64,000 bases of DNA from JBNKFQ01 sp050289385 (GTDB taxonomy: Bacteria; Pseudomonadota; Gammaproteobacteria; Pseudomonadales; Porticoccaceae). The DNA is taken from assembly GCA_050289385.1 (NCBI GenBank), contig JBNKFQ010000225.1, forward strand, positions 1 through 64,000, given 5' to 3'. The notes beneath the pieces are model-generated. The model had not been told where the DNA came from. It was given only the letters and a program-made list of their open reading frames with translations, and searched no databases. Shown piece after piece: positions 1-8,459 of the stretch. Positions within the stretch are counted from its first letter, which is position 1; every line of letters starts with the position of its first letter. The translations under genes were made by a program, and so were the position numbers.

Positions 1-2
1 GA

Positions 3-314
3 AGCTATTGGGTATATCAAAATAATAATGTTGGCAAAAAAAATATTTCGCTAACTGATAAAATGGAAAAGACTGGTGCAGTAAGAGCTGGCGAGATACT
101 TAAGAGGTCTGAAGATTTGGTTTCATCTATTTGCAAAGACGATCAGACTCTTCGAGCATTGGGAAGTTCCTCCAGGGAGTGTTTTGAAAGGGTTTCAAAT
201 TTTGAAGACATGTGCAGGAAAAGAATATTTCCTAACGAACAAAAAAACATTAAGAGTCAGCAGGAAATGAAGAACCTGCTGTCTCGGTACAGAAAATGCA
301 TTGTTCCAGTATAA
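3..314 (+). CDS. C-terminal part of an unrecognised protein, cut by the window edge
   Basis: The reading frame is open from the first full codon of the window to a TAA after base 311, so this is the end of a longer gene that begins outside. The visible 103 residues are charged and Lys/Glu/Arg-rich, contain four cysteines (in SICK, RECF, DMCR and RKCI), and have no membrane segment. An internal ATG at 63 could serve as a start, but the upstream codons continue without a stop. I do not recognise the family. It lies in an AT-rich strip of small and broken genes. Confidence 0.5.
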   Translation, partial: SYWVYQNNNVGKKNISLTDKMEKTGAVRAGEILKRSEDLVSSICKDDQTLRALGSSSRECFERVSNFEDMCRKRIFPNEQKNIKSQQEMKNLLSRYRKCIVPV

Positions 315-356
315 CTACATATATGACCATGCATCCAACCAAGGACAGCACACCAC

Positions 357-397
357 GCACTTTTTATGTGGCTACGCCACGATACACCGAAAAGTGT
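357..397. repeat. Nested inverted repeat between small genes
   Basis: A 7-bp outer arm (CACTTTT at 358-364, AAAAGTG at 390-396) encloses a perfect 5-bp hairpin (GTGGC at 368-372, GCCAC at 376-380). It lies between the truncated first gene and the next small gene. It could be a terminator, a recombination site or a decayed mobile-element end. No T-run follows on either strand. Confidence 0.4.
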
Positions 398-438
398 ACC
401 GTACGCAACGCAAGTTAGCGCGTCATTAAGCACCCAGT

Positions 439-750
439 ATGAGCAAACATCAAGGAAAACAAAAAGAAAAAGAATTCGAAGCATCTCACCTTCCCGAAAA
501 CTTCAAATTGTTTCGATCTAAAATCATATATATCGAGAATAAATCAGAGGGAATCGAGGAGACGGACCGCATATGCAGAGTTTACTTTTCCAAGCCTGGC
601 AAAACTCTTTACTATCGTGATCAGCGATTTCAAAGTCTCAAGAGTAGCGGGCTTAAACCCAATTACTTCGAAGCGTAGTCCAGAGATCACCACTGGATTT
701 CAGGAGCCCGTAAAAATAAATATGATCAGCTTTGTGGTGGCAACAAATGA
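439..750 (+). pseudogene. Small conserved hypothetical protein interrupted by an in-frame amber codon
   Basis: The frame gives 79 residues up to TAG at 676-678. The same frame then continues for 23 codons to TGA at 748-750, and the continuation contains WISGARKNKYD. The text before the stop (GKTLYYRDQRFQSL) and after it (WISG plus basic residues) match my memory of one family of roughly 80-100 residue proteins, some of which are mislabelled DXP synthase in databases. The stop therefore appears to split a conserved core rather than end it. A natural shorter variant, suppression or a sequencing error are the alternatives. The family has no known function. The frame is otherwise intact, so any decay is recent. 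Confidence 0.5.
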
Positions 751-943
751 ATAAAAATTGAAAGAAATATTTACAAAGATGTGTGTAACACATCAACACT
801 TAACAAAATTAACCACATACTCGTCAGCAGGCTGTCAGATCTCGATCTCAGCCGATATTAGCGATGTTACAGATACAGAATGGGGTTAAGGATATCGGGC
901 CAAATAAATTTCTATATTAACTAAAATAACCTTTGGAGAAAAA

Positions 944-1343
944 ATGACACTTAACAACGCTATCAAGCTGCTGGCCCTTGTCTCAGGAATTTTGCTTTCT
1001 GGCTGCGCCACGATCGTAAATGATCCAAATATTCCTCTGACATGCAGTTTTTTCCGACGGCTCTTCCGGACAATGTACATTCAAGAATAAGCGCGGAGTA
1101 TGGACTTCTTTTATCCCAACTCAGAGTGTAATGATTCGACGATCAGACGACCCTTTAGTTTATGAATGCACAACAGATGACGGAAGGGAGGCAAAAGGGT
1201 CTATTCGAAGTGAAATAGAAGGTGAAAAGATGGCAGCGAGCATCATATTTTGGGATTTGGGAATAACGGACGCAATTACAGACAAGCACAGAGCCTATCA
1301 GGGTAACGTTGTAATCCCCGTGCCAGCCAGGAAAACCGAATAA
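944..1343 (+). pseudogene. Lipoprotein gene split by a single-base insertion in a T6 run
   Basis: An ATG at 944 with a GGAGAA ribosome site just upstream starts a clear lipoprotein signal peptide ending in LLSGC. The first frame then reads CATIVNDPNIPLTC and runs into the six T bases at 1048-1053. In frame it ends at TAA 1088-1090, giving only 48 residues. Removing one T joins it to the downstream frame, which continues as SDGSSGQCTFKNKRG and through GITDAITDKH to TAA at 1343. The repaired product would be about 132 residues, a secreted outer-membrane lipoprotein of unknown function. A sequencing error, a phase-variable tract or true decay would look the same here. Confidence 0.6.
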
Positions 1344-1415
1344 CAAATCAATAATACAAGCGAGCAGACTGAAATCACACAAATCTCTTATCAAACCATG
1401 GAGAAAACAACCAAA

Positions 1416-2843
1416 ATGTTTCAATTAATGACCAAACGACTCTTGGTGATTATTGGTTGCTTATATATGTCGGTTGCGAGCGCGAATTTTGAAAAAGGCT
1501 TGGCTTTATATCAAGACAACAAGTTTGACGAGGCATTTATCGTGTTTCGCAGTTTGGCTGAAATTGGTGACTATGACTCAATGTTCAACCTTGGAGTGAT
1601 GTATTACCGCGGCGAAGCTGTTCAGCAAGACAAAATTCTGGCCTATGCCTGGATACAGACAGCCGGAGCTTCTTTGCAAGCTGAGGACTACCTGAAAACC
1701 GCGTCTACACTATTGTCATCTTTTAACGCCGATGAAATGCAAGCAGCCAAAAAAATAGCCAGAGAATTTTGGTCAAGTTATGCACCCGATGAAATAGGCA
1801 AACATATTTTCCCGAAACCCTTGAGTGACGAAGATTGCACAGCAGACCCTGTCATACTGGCTCGGAAGAAGCCCAGGTATCCTCTTAGCGAATTACGTGC
1901 CGGAAGGATGGGACGCGTTGAAGCTGAGTTCACCATTTCCAAAGAAGGCTATGTACGAGACTTGATAGTCTATTTGGCCACCAATAAAAATTTTATGAAA
2001 AGTGCCGTCAAGTCAGCAAAAACTATTCGTTATCAACCTTTTGTAAAAAATGGACAGTTATCTGAACGTTATGGTATTCATCACGCATTTACCTTCCTTC
2101 TTGAGGGCAATCCCAAACTAAGGACTCAAAAACTAAATGCCGAGCTTAAAGAAATCAAAAGCAAAGCTGAAAAAGGTGATGCAGTCTCACAATATATGTA
2201 TGCAACCAGACTAAATATTTTTCGAACCTTTAAAGACTATCTCGAAAACTTGAATCTGGAATATGAAGAAGCCAACAAATGGTATCTATCCTCCGCAAAA
2301 CAAGGTCTTCCACATGCTCAATTTGTATTGGGGCGGAACATGCTTCGTGGACAAGGGTGTGAAGTTGATAAGGAAAACGGCCTCAAATGGATTGGTGCTG
2401 CGGCAGCCAGCGGATATTCACCAGCCCAGCATCATATCGCTCAAACCATGATTCAAGACCCGGAAAAATCCATGCAACATTCGGCAATCACGTGGCTACG
2501 GAACGCAGCTTTGTCGGACCACTACCCATCAAAGTTGTTACTTGCGTGGGAGCTTTCAACCTCATCAAACAATGAAGTACGTAATGGCAAGGAGGCACTG
2601 AGATTATTACAAGCTGAACCAGATGATTATTTTGATGAAGTTCGGATTTTGGAGTCTTATGCAGTCGCATATGCCAGTACAGGCGATTTTAAAAAAGCAA
2701 TTAAATACCAAAAAAAAGCTCTCAAAGAAGCTGCAAGGCTGGACTGGGATATTCCTGTCATGAGGGAGCGACTAAACTCTTATAAAGTCAATAGGCCTTG
2801 GCGGGACCGTTACTATTCCTATAACCGGCAAAACCGAAAGTAA
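1416..2843 (+). CDS. Exported Sel1-repeat protein with a TonB C-terminal-like domain
   Basis: I place the start at 1416 (MFQLMTKRLL) because GGAG lies 12 bases upstream; an ATG at 1398 is in frame but has a weak site. Residues 1-24 are a signal peptide ending in ASA. Sel1-like repeats follow (about 30-75 and again about 280-330, with FNLGVMYYRGEAV and AQFVLGRNMLRGQG). Between them, at about 145-225, a stretch reading PRYPLSELRAGRMGRVEAEF and RYQPFVKNGQ matches the TonB C-terminal fold. The C-terminal part is TPR-like. It is probably a periplasmic or envelope scaffold; partner and role are unknown. Codon use is AT-rich like its neighbours. Confidence 0.75.
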   Translation: MFQLMTKRLLVIIGCLYMSVASANFEKGLALYQDNKFDEAFIVFRSLAEIGDYDSMFNLGVMYYRGEAVQQDKILAYAWIQTAGASLQAEDYLKTASTLLSSFNADEMQAAKKIAREFWSSYAPDEIGKHIFPKPLSDEDCTADPVILARKKPRYPLSELRAGRMGRVEAEFTISKEGYVRDLIVYLATNKNFMKSAVKSAKTIRYQPFVKNGQLSERYGIHHAFTFLLEGNPKLRTQKLNAELKEIKSKAEKGDAVSQYMYATRLNIFRTFKDYLENLNLEYEEANKWYLSSAKQGLPHAQFVLGRNMLRGQGCEVDKENGLKWIGAAAASGYSPAQHHIAQTMIQDPEKSMQHSAITWLRNAALSDHYPSKLLLAWELSTSSNNEVRNGKEALRLLQAEPDDYFDEVRILESYAVAYASTGDFKKAIKYQKKALKEAARLDWDIPVMRERLNSYKVNRPWRDRYYSYNRQNRK

Positions 2844-2887
2844 CGGCATCGTTTGAACCCACCGGTAATCACAAAACCTGGTAAATA

Positions 2888-3250
2888 ATGACTAGCAAGA
2901 AAAACCTGTATCTTCTCACACTGATCTTGTTGGCTTTTGGTGTAGGCGTTATCGAAGTAATGTTAAACAGCAAAGGCGAAGTGGTTTCAGATACCACTCA
3001 AACATTTTGGGGATTTATATTTTTCATATTAAGCATACTGTGGGCCATGGCAGATGCCAACGACAACGACTTTAAAAAGCCATTCGACTTTGATTTTTTA
3101 ATGTATTTATTCTGGCCCATTGCCTTCCCATACTATCTGTTTTCTACCCGTGGTCTGGAGGGCATCGTTTTGTATTTTGGTTTTGTCAGCATTTGGACCG
3201 GGCCCTGGCTGGCAGGGCTGATCGCCTACACTTACATATATAATCCCTGA
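2888..3250 (+). CDS. Small inner-membrane protein, function unknown
   Basis: The 120-residue product has three or four hydrophobic segments (about 6-23, 38-55, 72-87 and 94-115), with an acidic and basic loop around DANDNDFKKPFDFDF. No signal peptide cleavage site or catalytic motif is visible. It starts 45 bases after the Sel1/TonB-C gene on the same strand and may be cotranscribed with it. I do not recognise the family. Confidence 0.6.
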   Translation: MTSKKNLYLLTLILLAFGVGVIEVMLNSKGEVVSDTTQTFWGFIFFILSILWAMADANDNDFKKPFDFDFLMYLFWPIAFPYYLFSTRGLEGIVLYFGFVSIWTGPWLAGLIAYTYIYNP

Positions 3251-3340
3251 ATACAGCGACAAAACCCTTTTTAATTTAGTCGAGATTCATTGCTGACATC
3301 TGACTCGCCAGAGCCAGGGCAGAATTGCGCCCGTACATCA

Positions 3341-3556
3341 CTAATCTCCACCTGTTTGCGCAGGCTTGAATTTGGCCGCATCAATCACCGACCACAGACT
3401 GATAATCCAGCCCAGCAAAATAAACCATAGTGCAGCCGCCAGCAAAAACATGATAATCGCTATAAGCAACCGCCCCTGGAGCAATTGCCCCAGCCCGGGA
3501 ATAAACAAACTGCATAACGCCGCCAGTACATTACCGCCAGAACCTTGGCCCGACAT
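3341..3556 (-). CDS. Small TM2-like membrane protein
   Basis: A 71-residue protein with two hydrophobic helices (about 8-30 and 32-56). The text FIPGLGQLLQGR resembles the PGxGQLYxG signature of TM2-domain proteins, and WSVIDAAKF after the second helix also fits. It begins 4 bases after the stop of the upstream epimerase-like gene, so the two are probably one transcript. Function is unknown. Confidence 0.65.
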   Translation of the reverse strand: MSGQGSGGNVLAALCSLFIPGLGQLLQGRLLIAIIMFLLAAALWFILLGWIISLWSVIDAAKFKPAQTGGD

Positions 3557-3559
3557 AAC

Positions 3560-4432
3560 CTAACCCCCTGAATCTGTTTGAGTTGATGAAAGAAGTTGAG
3601 TATACCCCGATCGGAAATCAGGAAAAAAGAAACGATAGCCCGACTCACACAACAAGCGATTGCTGCAACGCTTGCCACTCTCTTCAAAAACGTCCGCCTC
3701 AGCGACAGGCTCCACCGCCACGCCCAGCTTTTCTGCCAGCCAGCTTCGCACCTGCCATTGCATTACCGGTTCGCAGTCACTGCCAATGTATACAGGCTCA
3801 AGCGCCTGCCCATAATTGTGCTTTTCTATCAAATGTTTGAGCACACCAGCGCAATCATTACTGTGTATACGATTTGTCCAGCCAAATGGCTTGCTCACTA
3901 CGGCGCCGTTGCGAACTTGTTCTATCAGGTGATTACGCCCCGGCCCATAAATCCCGGAAAACCGAACAATGCAATTTGGTACATCACTGCGCTGAAGCAA
4001 CTGCTCGGTTTCCAGCAAAACCCCGCCAGAAAAACCGTCCGGTTCTGTTACCGACGCTTCATCTACCCATTCACCGACTCGCTGCCCGTAAACACTGGTG
4101 CTGGAAACAAAAAGCAGGCAGCGCGGTGTTTTGCCGGATATAGCAATTGCCGCCAGCAGGCTATTCATACCGCGATAATAGCTGTCACGATACCCCTGTT
4201 CACCGCGCTGGCCAGGAGTGAGCGTCACCACGATATAGTCAAAACCCTGCTGCAATAATGCCGCTATGGCCGCCGTATCAACCACGTCGCCCGCCACCAT
4301 GCGCACGCCTTCCGCGCCCACCGCCCGACGCCGCAGCCCGGTGATATCGCAACTGGCAACCGGTAGCTGACTCGCCAAACGGGTCGCGATATCACCACAA
4401 CCAACCAGCAGTATTTTTAATCGCCTGTTCAC
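3560..4432 (-). CDS. NAD-dependent epimerase/dehydratase family protein (YeeZ-like SDR)
   Basis: A 290-residue extended short-chain dehydrogenase-like protein. The N-terminal LLVGCGDIATRLA gives a nucleotide-binding glycine motif of the degenerate GxGxxx type. FVSSTSVYGQR supplies the Ser/Tyr region of the active site, and RFSGIYGPGRN is the usual substrate-side motif of this family. Members are annotated as SDR or YeeZ proteins with unknown substrate. It is divergent from oxyR across a repeat-containing spacer and is followed at 4 bases by the TM2-like gene. Confidence 0.8.
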   Translation of the reverse strand: MNRRLKILLVGCGDIATRLASQLPVASCDITGLRRRAVGAEGVRMVAGDVVDTAAIAALLQQGFDYIVVTLTPGQRGEQGYRDSYYRGMNSLLAAIAISGKTPRCLLFVSSTSVYGQRVGEWVDEASVTEPDGFSGGVLLETEQLLQRSDVPNCIVRFSGIYGPGRNHLIEQVRNGAVVSKPFGWTNRIHSNDCAGVLKHLIEKHNYGQALEPVYIGSDCEPVMQWQVRSWLAEKLGVAVEPVAEADVFEESGKRCSNRLLCESGYRFFFPDFRSGYTQLLSSTQTDSGG

Positions 4433-4462
4433 ATTTAATATGGATTAGCTATTATAAAGACA

Positions 4463-4577
4463 AGTTAACAGTGTACAGCTTACAGTCAACAGTTAAAGAC
4501 CGTGTGTTGACTTGTGCTGGTGCGGCGCAAACCCGTCCTCACCGTCCTGCTGTTAACTGTGAACTGTTAACTGTGAA
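4463..4577. repeat. Iterated inverted repeat (GTTAAC/ACAGT type) in the oxyR promoter region
   Basis: The left arm (4463-4496) carries repeated TTAACAGT and ACAGT words. The right arm (4550-4577) carries the complementary words CTGTTAACTGTGAA twice in tandem. The two arms pair imperfectly around a GC-rich loop. The right arm ends about 10 bases before the oxyR start codon, where no good ribosome binding site is seen. It belongs to a group of similarly built repeats elsewhere in this window. Confidence 0.6.
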
Positions 4578-4586
4578 TTTTCCCCT

Positions 4587-5507
4587 ATGACCTTAACCGA
4601 GCTTCGCTACATCGTAACCCTGGCCAGGGAACGGCACTTCGGCCAGGCCGCCGAACGCTGCCATGTCAGCCAGCCAACACTCAGTATTGCTGTTAAAAAG
4701 CTGGAGCAGGAACTGGGCATAGATCTGTTTGAACGCTCTAAAACCAGTGTGCGTCCTACGCCTGCTGGCGAAAAGGTTATCGCCCAAGCGAATCGTGTGC
4801 TTGAAGAAGCCGCCGCCATCCGAGATATTGCCAGCGAGGGGCGCGACCAGCTCAACACGCCCTTGCATGTCGGCGCCATCTTTACCATTGGCCCCTATCT
4901 GTTCCCCGGCTTTATCCCTCAACTGCAAAAGACTTCACCACAGATGCCGCTAGTGGTTGAAGAGGGTTACACCGCTACCTTGCGCAAGCGCCTGCGCAAT
5001 GGAGAGCTGGACGTTATTATCGTGGCCCTGCCATTTACCGAGCCCGATGTAGTTACCCAACCCCTGTATACAGAACCCTTTGTCGTGCTGTTGCCAGACA
5101 CCCACCCTCTGGCAAGGAAAAAAAGAATAAAAGCCGAGGATCTCGATAACGAAAACGTTCTGTTGTTGGGTGAAGGACACTGCTTTCGCGATCAAGTGCT
5201 GGAAGCTCTACCCAACATTAATCGTCATCTGAACGATGAAAGCATGGGTATACGCACCCATACTGAAGGCAGTTCACTCGAAACCTTGCGCCACATGGTA
5301 GCCACCGGGCTCGGCATCAGCATATTGCCACTGACCGCAGCATTGGGTAGCCAGTCTTATGAAGGCGTACTGGTTACCCGGCCTTTTGCAGCACCAGAAC
5401 CAACTCGGACTGCAGCTCTGGCATGGCGTGCCAGTTTTCCGCGCCACCGCGCCATTGATGCGTTGCGCCAGTCGATCAAACAACGCCAACTGCCGGAGTT
5501 AAGTTGA
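4587..5507 (+). CDS. oxyR: OxyR, LysR-type hydrogen peroxide sensor and regulator
   Basis: 306 residues, the normal OxyR length. The N-terminal winged helix (about 1-60, TLTELRYIVTLARERHFGQA) and a LysR substrate domain (about 90-295) are both clear. The peroxidatic cysteine is at residue 199 in GEGHCFRDQ. The resolving position 208, cysteine in E. coli OxyR and as I recall in Pseudomonas (EACP), is encoded here by CTA (Leu) at 5208-5210. The disulfide 199-208 cannot form, so activation may differ. It is followed directly by recG, the same pair order as in Pseudomonas. The start has no obvious ribosome site; a dispersed repeat ends just upstream. Confidence 0.95.
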   Translation: MTLTELRYIVTLARERHFGQAAERCHVSQPTLSIAVKKLEQELGIDLFERSKTSVRPTPAGEKVIAQANRVLEEAAAIRDIASEGRDQLNTPLHVGAIFTIGPYLFPGFIPQLQKTSPQMPLVVEEGYTATLRKRLRNGELDVIIVALPFTEPDVVTQPLYTEPFVVLLPDTHPLARKKRIKAEDLDNENVLLLGEGHCFRDQVLEALPNINRHLNDESMGIRTHTEGSSLETLRHMVATGLGISILPLTAALGSQSYEGVLVTRPFAAPEPTRTAALAWRASFPRHRAIDALRQSIKQRQLPELS

Positions 5508-7616
5508 GTGACCGTAACTCTGGATTCAATGGCTATTACCAGGCTGCACGGTGTTGGCCCACACCTGGCTGACAAGCTGAAGAAGCTTGGTATCCAGACG
5601 GTGCAAGATGTGCTATTTCATCTGCCGCTGCGCTACATTGATCGCACCCGCATCACGCCTATTGGTGCTTTACAACCACTCAGCGAAGTAGTCATCGAGG
5701 GCGAAGTGCGCGCCGCCGATGTGGTGTTTGGCAAACGTCGCAGCCTGATGTGTCGTGTACAGGACGCCACTGGCACCGTAACCTTGCGATTTTTCCACTT
5801 CTCCAAAGCCCAGCAACAAACCCTGAAACCCGGTCATCGCATTCGCTGCTATGGCGAAATTCGCCGCGGCAGTTCTGGTCTGGAAATTTATCACCCGGAA
5901 TATCAATTGCTGGACGCTACCGCGCCGCCAAAACTGGAAAAAACCCTGACCCCGATCTACCCGGCAACCGAAGGTATCACCCAGCAGCGGTTGCGGTCAT
6001 TGGCGAATCAGGCCCTGGCGCAAATGACGGAAAGCAACCTGCACGAACTGGTGCCCGCCGAATTGGCCATCGAACAGCCCCAAACCCACAAACCCATTAG
6101 TTTGGCTACCGCCTTGCGCTACTTGCACAAGCCACCAGAGCACGCCCCGCTGGACCAGCTCGGCCAAGGCGAACATCCGGCACAGCAACGGCTCGCTTTT
6201 GAAGAATTGCTGACTCATCACCTGAGCCTGCTGCGCCTGCGACAACGCCTGCAGCAACACGGCGCAACCCCGTTAGCGGCTCCGCAAAAATTGCTGCAAT
6301 CATTTTTTCCACAACTGCCATTTCAACTCACCGCGGCCCAGCGCCGGGTCAGCGACGAAATTCGTCACGACCTGGCCCAACCGAAACCAATGTTGCGCTT
6401 GCTGCAAGGTGACGTTGGGTCGGGGAAAACGGTGGTCGCCGCATTGGCGGCCCTCGCTGCCATTGGTTCGGGCAAACAGGTAGCTGTAATGGCGCCCACC
6501 GAAATTCTCGCCGAGCAGCACCGCAACAACTTTGAAGCCTGGCTCAAGCCGTTGGGGATTCGCATCGCCTGGCTTACTGGCAAACTCAAGGGCAAAGGCA
6601 GAGAGGCACAGCTGGCTGTGATTGCCGATGGTAGTGCACAGGTGGTTATTGGCACACATGCTCTGTTTCAGGCCGATGTGATTTTTCAGGACTTGTGCCT
6701 GTCTATTATCGACGAACAGCATCGCTTTGGCGTGCACCAGCGCCTGGCACTGCGCGAGAAAGGCGCATTTGACCAGAACCGGGGTGAACGACAAATGCCC
6801 CACCAGTTGATCATGACCGCCACCCCCATTCCGCGAACGCTGGCCATGAGTGCCTACGCAGATCTCGATTGCTCTGTTATTGACGAACTGCCACCTGGCC
6901 GCACACCCGTCAACACGGTGACCATTGCCAACCACCGCCGCGACGATGTCATTCAGCGCGTGCAAAAAGCCTGTGGCGAAGGTCGGCAGGCCTACTGGGT
7001 TTGCACGCTGATCGAAGAATCGGAAGCACTGGAAGCCCAGGCGGCTGAAGCCACCGCTGATGAACTGCGCTTGATGTTGCCGCAATTGTCCATTGGTTTA
7101 ATACATGGCCGGCTCAAACCCCGGGAGAAAGAACAGGTAATGGCCGAGTTCAAAAACGGCAATATAAACCTGTTGGTGGCTACCACGGTGATTGAGGTCG
7201 GCGTTGATGTACCCAACGCCAGCCTGATGATTATCGAAAACCCGGAACGCCTGGGGTTGGCGCAACTGCATCAACTGCGAGGCCGCGTGGGTCGCGGTTC
7301 GGCGGCCAGCCACTGTGTGCTGCTCTACAGCTCACCCTTGTCCAGGCAAGGTGTGGAGCGTTTAAAAGTAATGCGTGAAACCAGTGACGGTTTCAAAATT
7401 GCCGAAAAGGACTTGCAATTGCGCGGTCCCGGCGAGGTGTTGGGCACTCGTCAAACAGGTGAAATGGATTTGCGTATTGCCGACTTGCAACGCGATGCCC
7501 ATTTGTTGCCACGTGTGCGCAGCAGCGCACAAACCCTGCTAAACACCTATCCTGAACAAGTATCGAGACTCATTGAGCGCTGGTTGCCCAATGGCGAACA
7601 ATACGGGCAAGTCTAG
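5508..7616 (+). CDS. recG: RecG, ATP-dependent DNA helicase for branched DNA
   Basis: 702 residues, close to the family norm. An N-terminal wedge/OB domain (about 10-230; GVGPHLADKLKKLGI, then FHLPLRYIDRT) precedes helicase domains 1 and 2. Walker A is GDVGSGKT near residue 300, motif II is DEQHRFG near 402, motif III is TATPIPRTLA, and motif VI is QLRGRVGRG. It remodels stalled forks and Holliday junctions. The GTG start at 5508 directly follows the oxyR stop, so the genes are very likely cotranscribed. Confidence 0.97.
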   Translation: MTVTLDSMAITRLHGVGPHLADKLKKLGIQTVQDVLFHLPLRYIDRTRITPIGALQPLSEVVIEGEVRAADVVFGKRRSLMCRVQDATGTVTLRFFHFSKAQQQTLKPGHRIRCYGEIRRGSSGLEIYHPEYQLLDATAPPKLEKTLTPIYPATEGITQQRLRSLANQALAQMTESNLHELVPAELAIEQPQTHKPISLATALRYLHKPPEHAPLDQLGQGEHPAQQRLAFEELLTHHLSLLRLRQRLQQHGATPLAAPQKLLQSFFPQLPFQLTAAQRRVSDEIRHDLAQPKPMLRLLQGDVGSGKTVVAALAALAAIGSGKQVAVMAPTEILAEQHRNNFEAWLKPLGIRIAWLTGKLKGKGREAQLAVIADGSAQVVIGTHALFQADVIFQDLCLSIIDEQHRFGVHQRLALREKGAFDQNRGERQMPHQLIMTATPIPRTLAMSAYADLDCSVIDELPPGRTPVNTVTIANHRRDDVIQRVQKACGEGRQAYWVCTLIEESEALEAQAAEATADELRLMLPQLSIGLIHGRLKPREKEQVMAEFKNGNINLLVATTVIEVGVDVPNASLMIIENPERLGLAQLHQLRGRVGRGSAASHCVLLYSSPLSRQGVERLKVMRETSDGFKIAEKDLQLRGPGEVLGTRQTGEMDLRIADLQRDAHLLPRVRSSAQTLLNTYPEQVSRLIERWLPNGEQYGQV

Positions 7617-7662
7617 GAAACAAAAACCGTAACACTGATTTTTTTCGGCACTCTGCAAAATT

Positions 7663-7680
7663 ATTACAAATATGTGACAA
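7663..7680 (-). promoter_or_regulatory. Candidate Pho box upstream of the DUF47-pit pair (inverse orientation)
   Basis: On the minus strand the bases read TTGTCAC-ATAT-TTGTAAT, two 7-mers with a 4-base spacer, matching the PhoB half-site pattern. The site is 44 bases before the DUF47 start but points the other way. Binding by PhoB is inference; it is weaker than the arrays at phoB and pstS. Confidence 0.4.
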
Positions 7681-7724
7681 AAACTCATCAAAACCCTATA
7701 CTCGCGCCCAAATCAGGAGGGCAC

Positions 7725-8402
7725 ATGATAAACAATCCTCTCGCCAATCTGTTTGGCAAGTCCCCCATCAAACCGCTGCAGGAACATATGACCACCGTGG
7801 TTGAATGCGCCGAGCGTCTCAACCCTTTTATGGATGCAGCAATCGCTGGTAACTGGAAAACGGCTTCTGTCATACACGACCAGATCAGCGCGGGAGAACA
7901 CCGTGCCGATGAACTCAAAAAACAGCTTCGATTGCAACTGCCCAAAAGCCTGTTTATGCCTGTATCGCGCTCTGACCTGCTGGAATTATTGTCCATCCAG
8001 GACGCTGTGGCTAACCGGGCAAAAGATATCTCGGGCTTGATGCTGGGCCGGGAAATGGCTATCCCCGCACCGATGCAAGAACAAGTCAAAGTATTTGTGG
8101 CTGCGTCAATTGCCGTCGCACAACAAGCGCTTAAGGCGATTAATGAGCTCGATGAATTGCTGGAAACCGGTTTCGGTGGCGGGGAGATTGATTTCATTGA
8201 ACAACTCATTGAACGTCTTGATGAGCTGGAAGACACCACCGACACGCTAGAAAAAGAGCTGCGCCACAAACTGTTTGGCATTGAGGATGAAATGCCAGCC
8301 GTGAACGTGATGTTTCTGTACCAGATCATCAACAACATCGGAGAGCTCGCCGACCGCGCCGAGCGTGTCGGCGGTCGCTTGCAACTGCTCGTCGCTCGCT
8401 AA
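7725..8402 (+). CDS. DUF47 (PhoU-like) partner of the Pit phosphate transporter
   Basis: The start is set at 7725 because a strong AGGAGG lies at 7715-7720; an in-frame upstream start at 7674 has none. The 225-residue product is helical with no membrane segment and matches the DUF47/TIGR00153 family (about 225 residues, MINNPLANLFGKSPIKPLQEH at the start). Such proteins resemble PhoU and are thought to control the adjacent Pit carrier. The pit gene follows after 57 bases. The gene may respond to phosphate through the candidate Pho box upstream. Confidence 0.9.
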   Translation: MINNPLANLFGKSPIKPLQEHMTTVVECAERLNPFMDAAIAGNWKTASVIHDQISAGEHRADELKKQLRLQLPKSLFMPVSRSDLLELLSIQDAVANRAKDISGLMLGREMAIPAPMQEQVKVFVAASIAVAQQALKAINELDELLETGFGGGEIDFIEQLIERLDELEDTTDTLEKELRHKLFGIEDEMPAVNVMFLYQIINNIGELADRAERVGGRLQLLVAR

Positions 8403-8459
8403 ACAGGCTACTGGATAACCGGCCCTCCCATAACCACATAATAAAAGAGACACACCGGC

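Noticed and set aside
316..440. Possible integron attC site after the first small gene
   Set aside because: The pairing and spacing are suggestive, but I do not find the core GTTRRRY and matching RYYYAAC boxes, and no integrase is visible.
6300..7085. Long minus-strand reading frame opposite recG
   Set aside because: It mirrors recG codons and has no family match or ribosome site.
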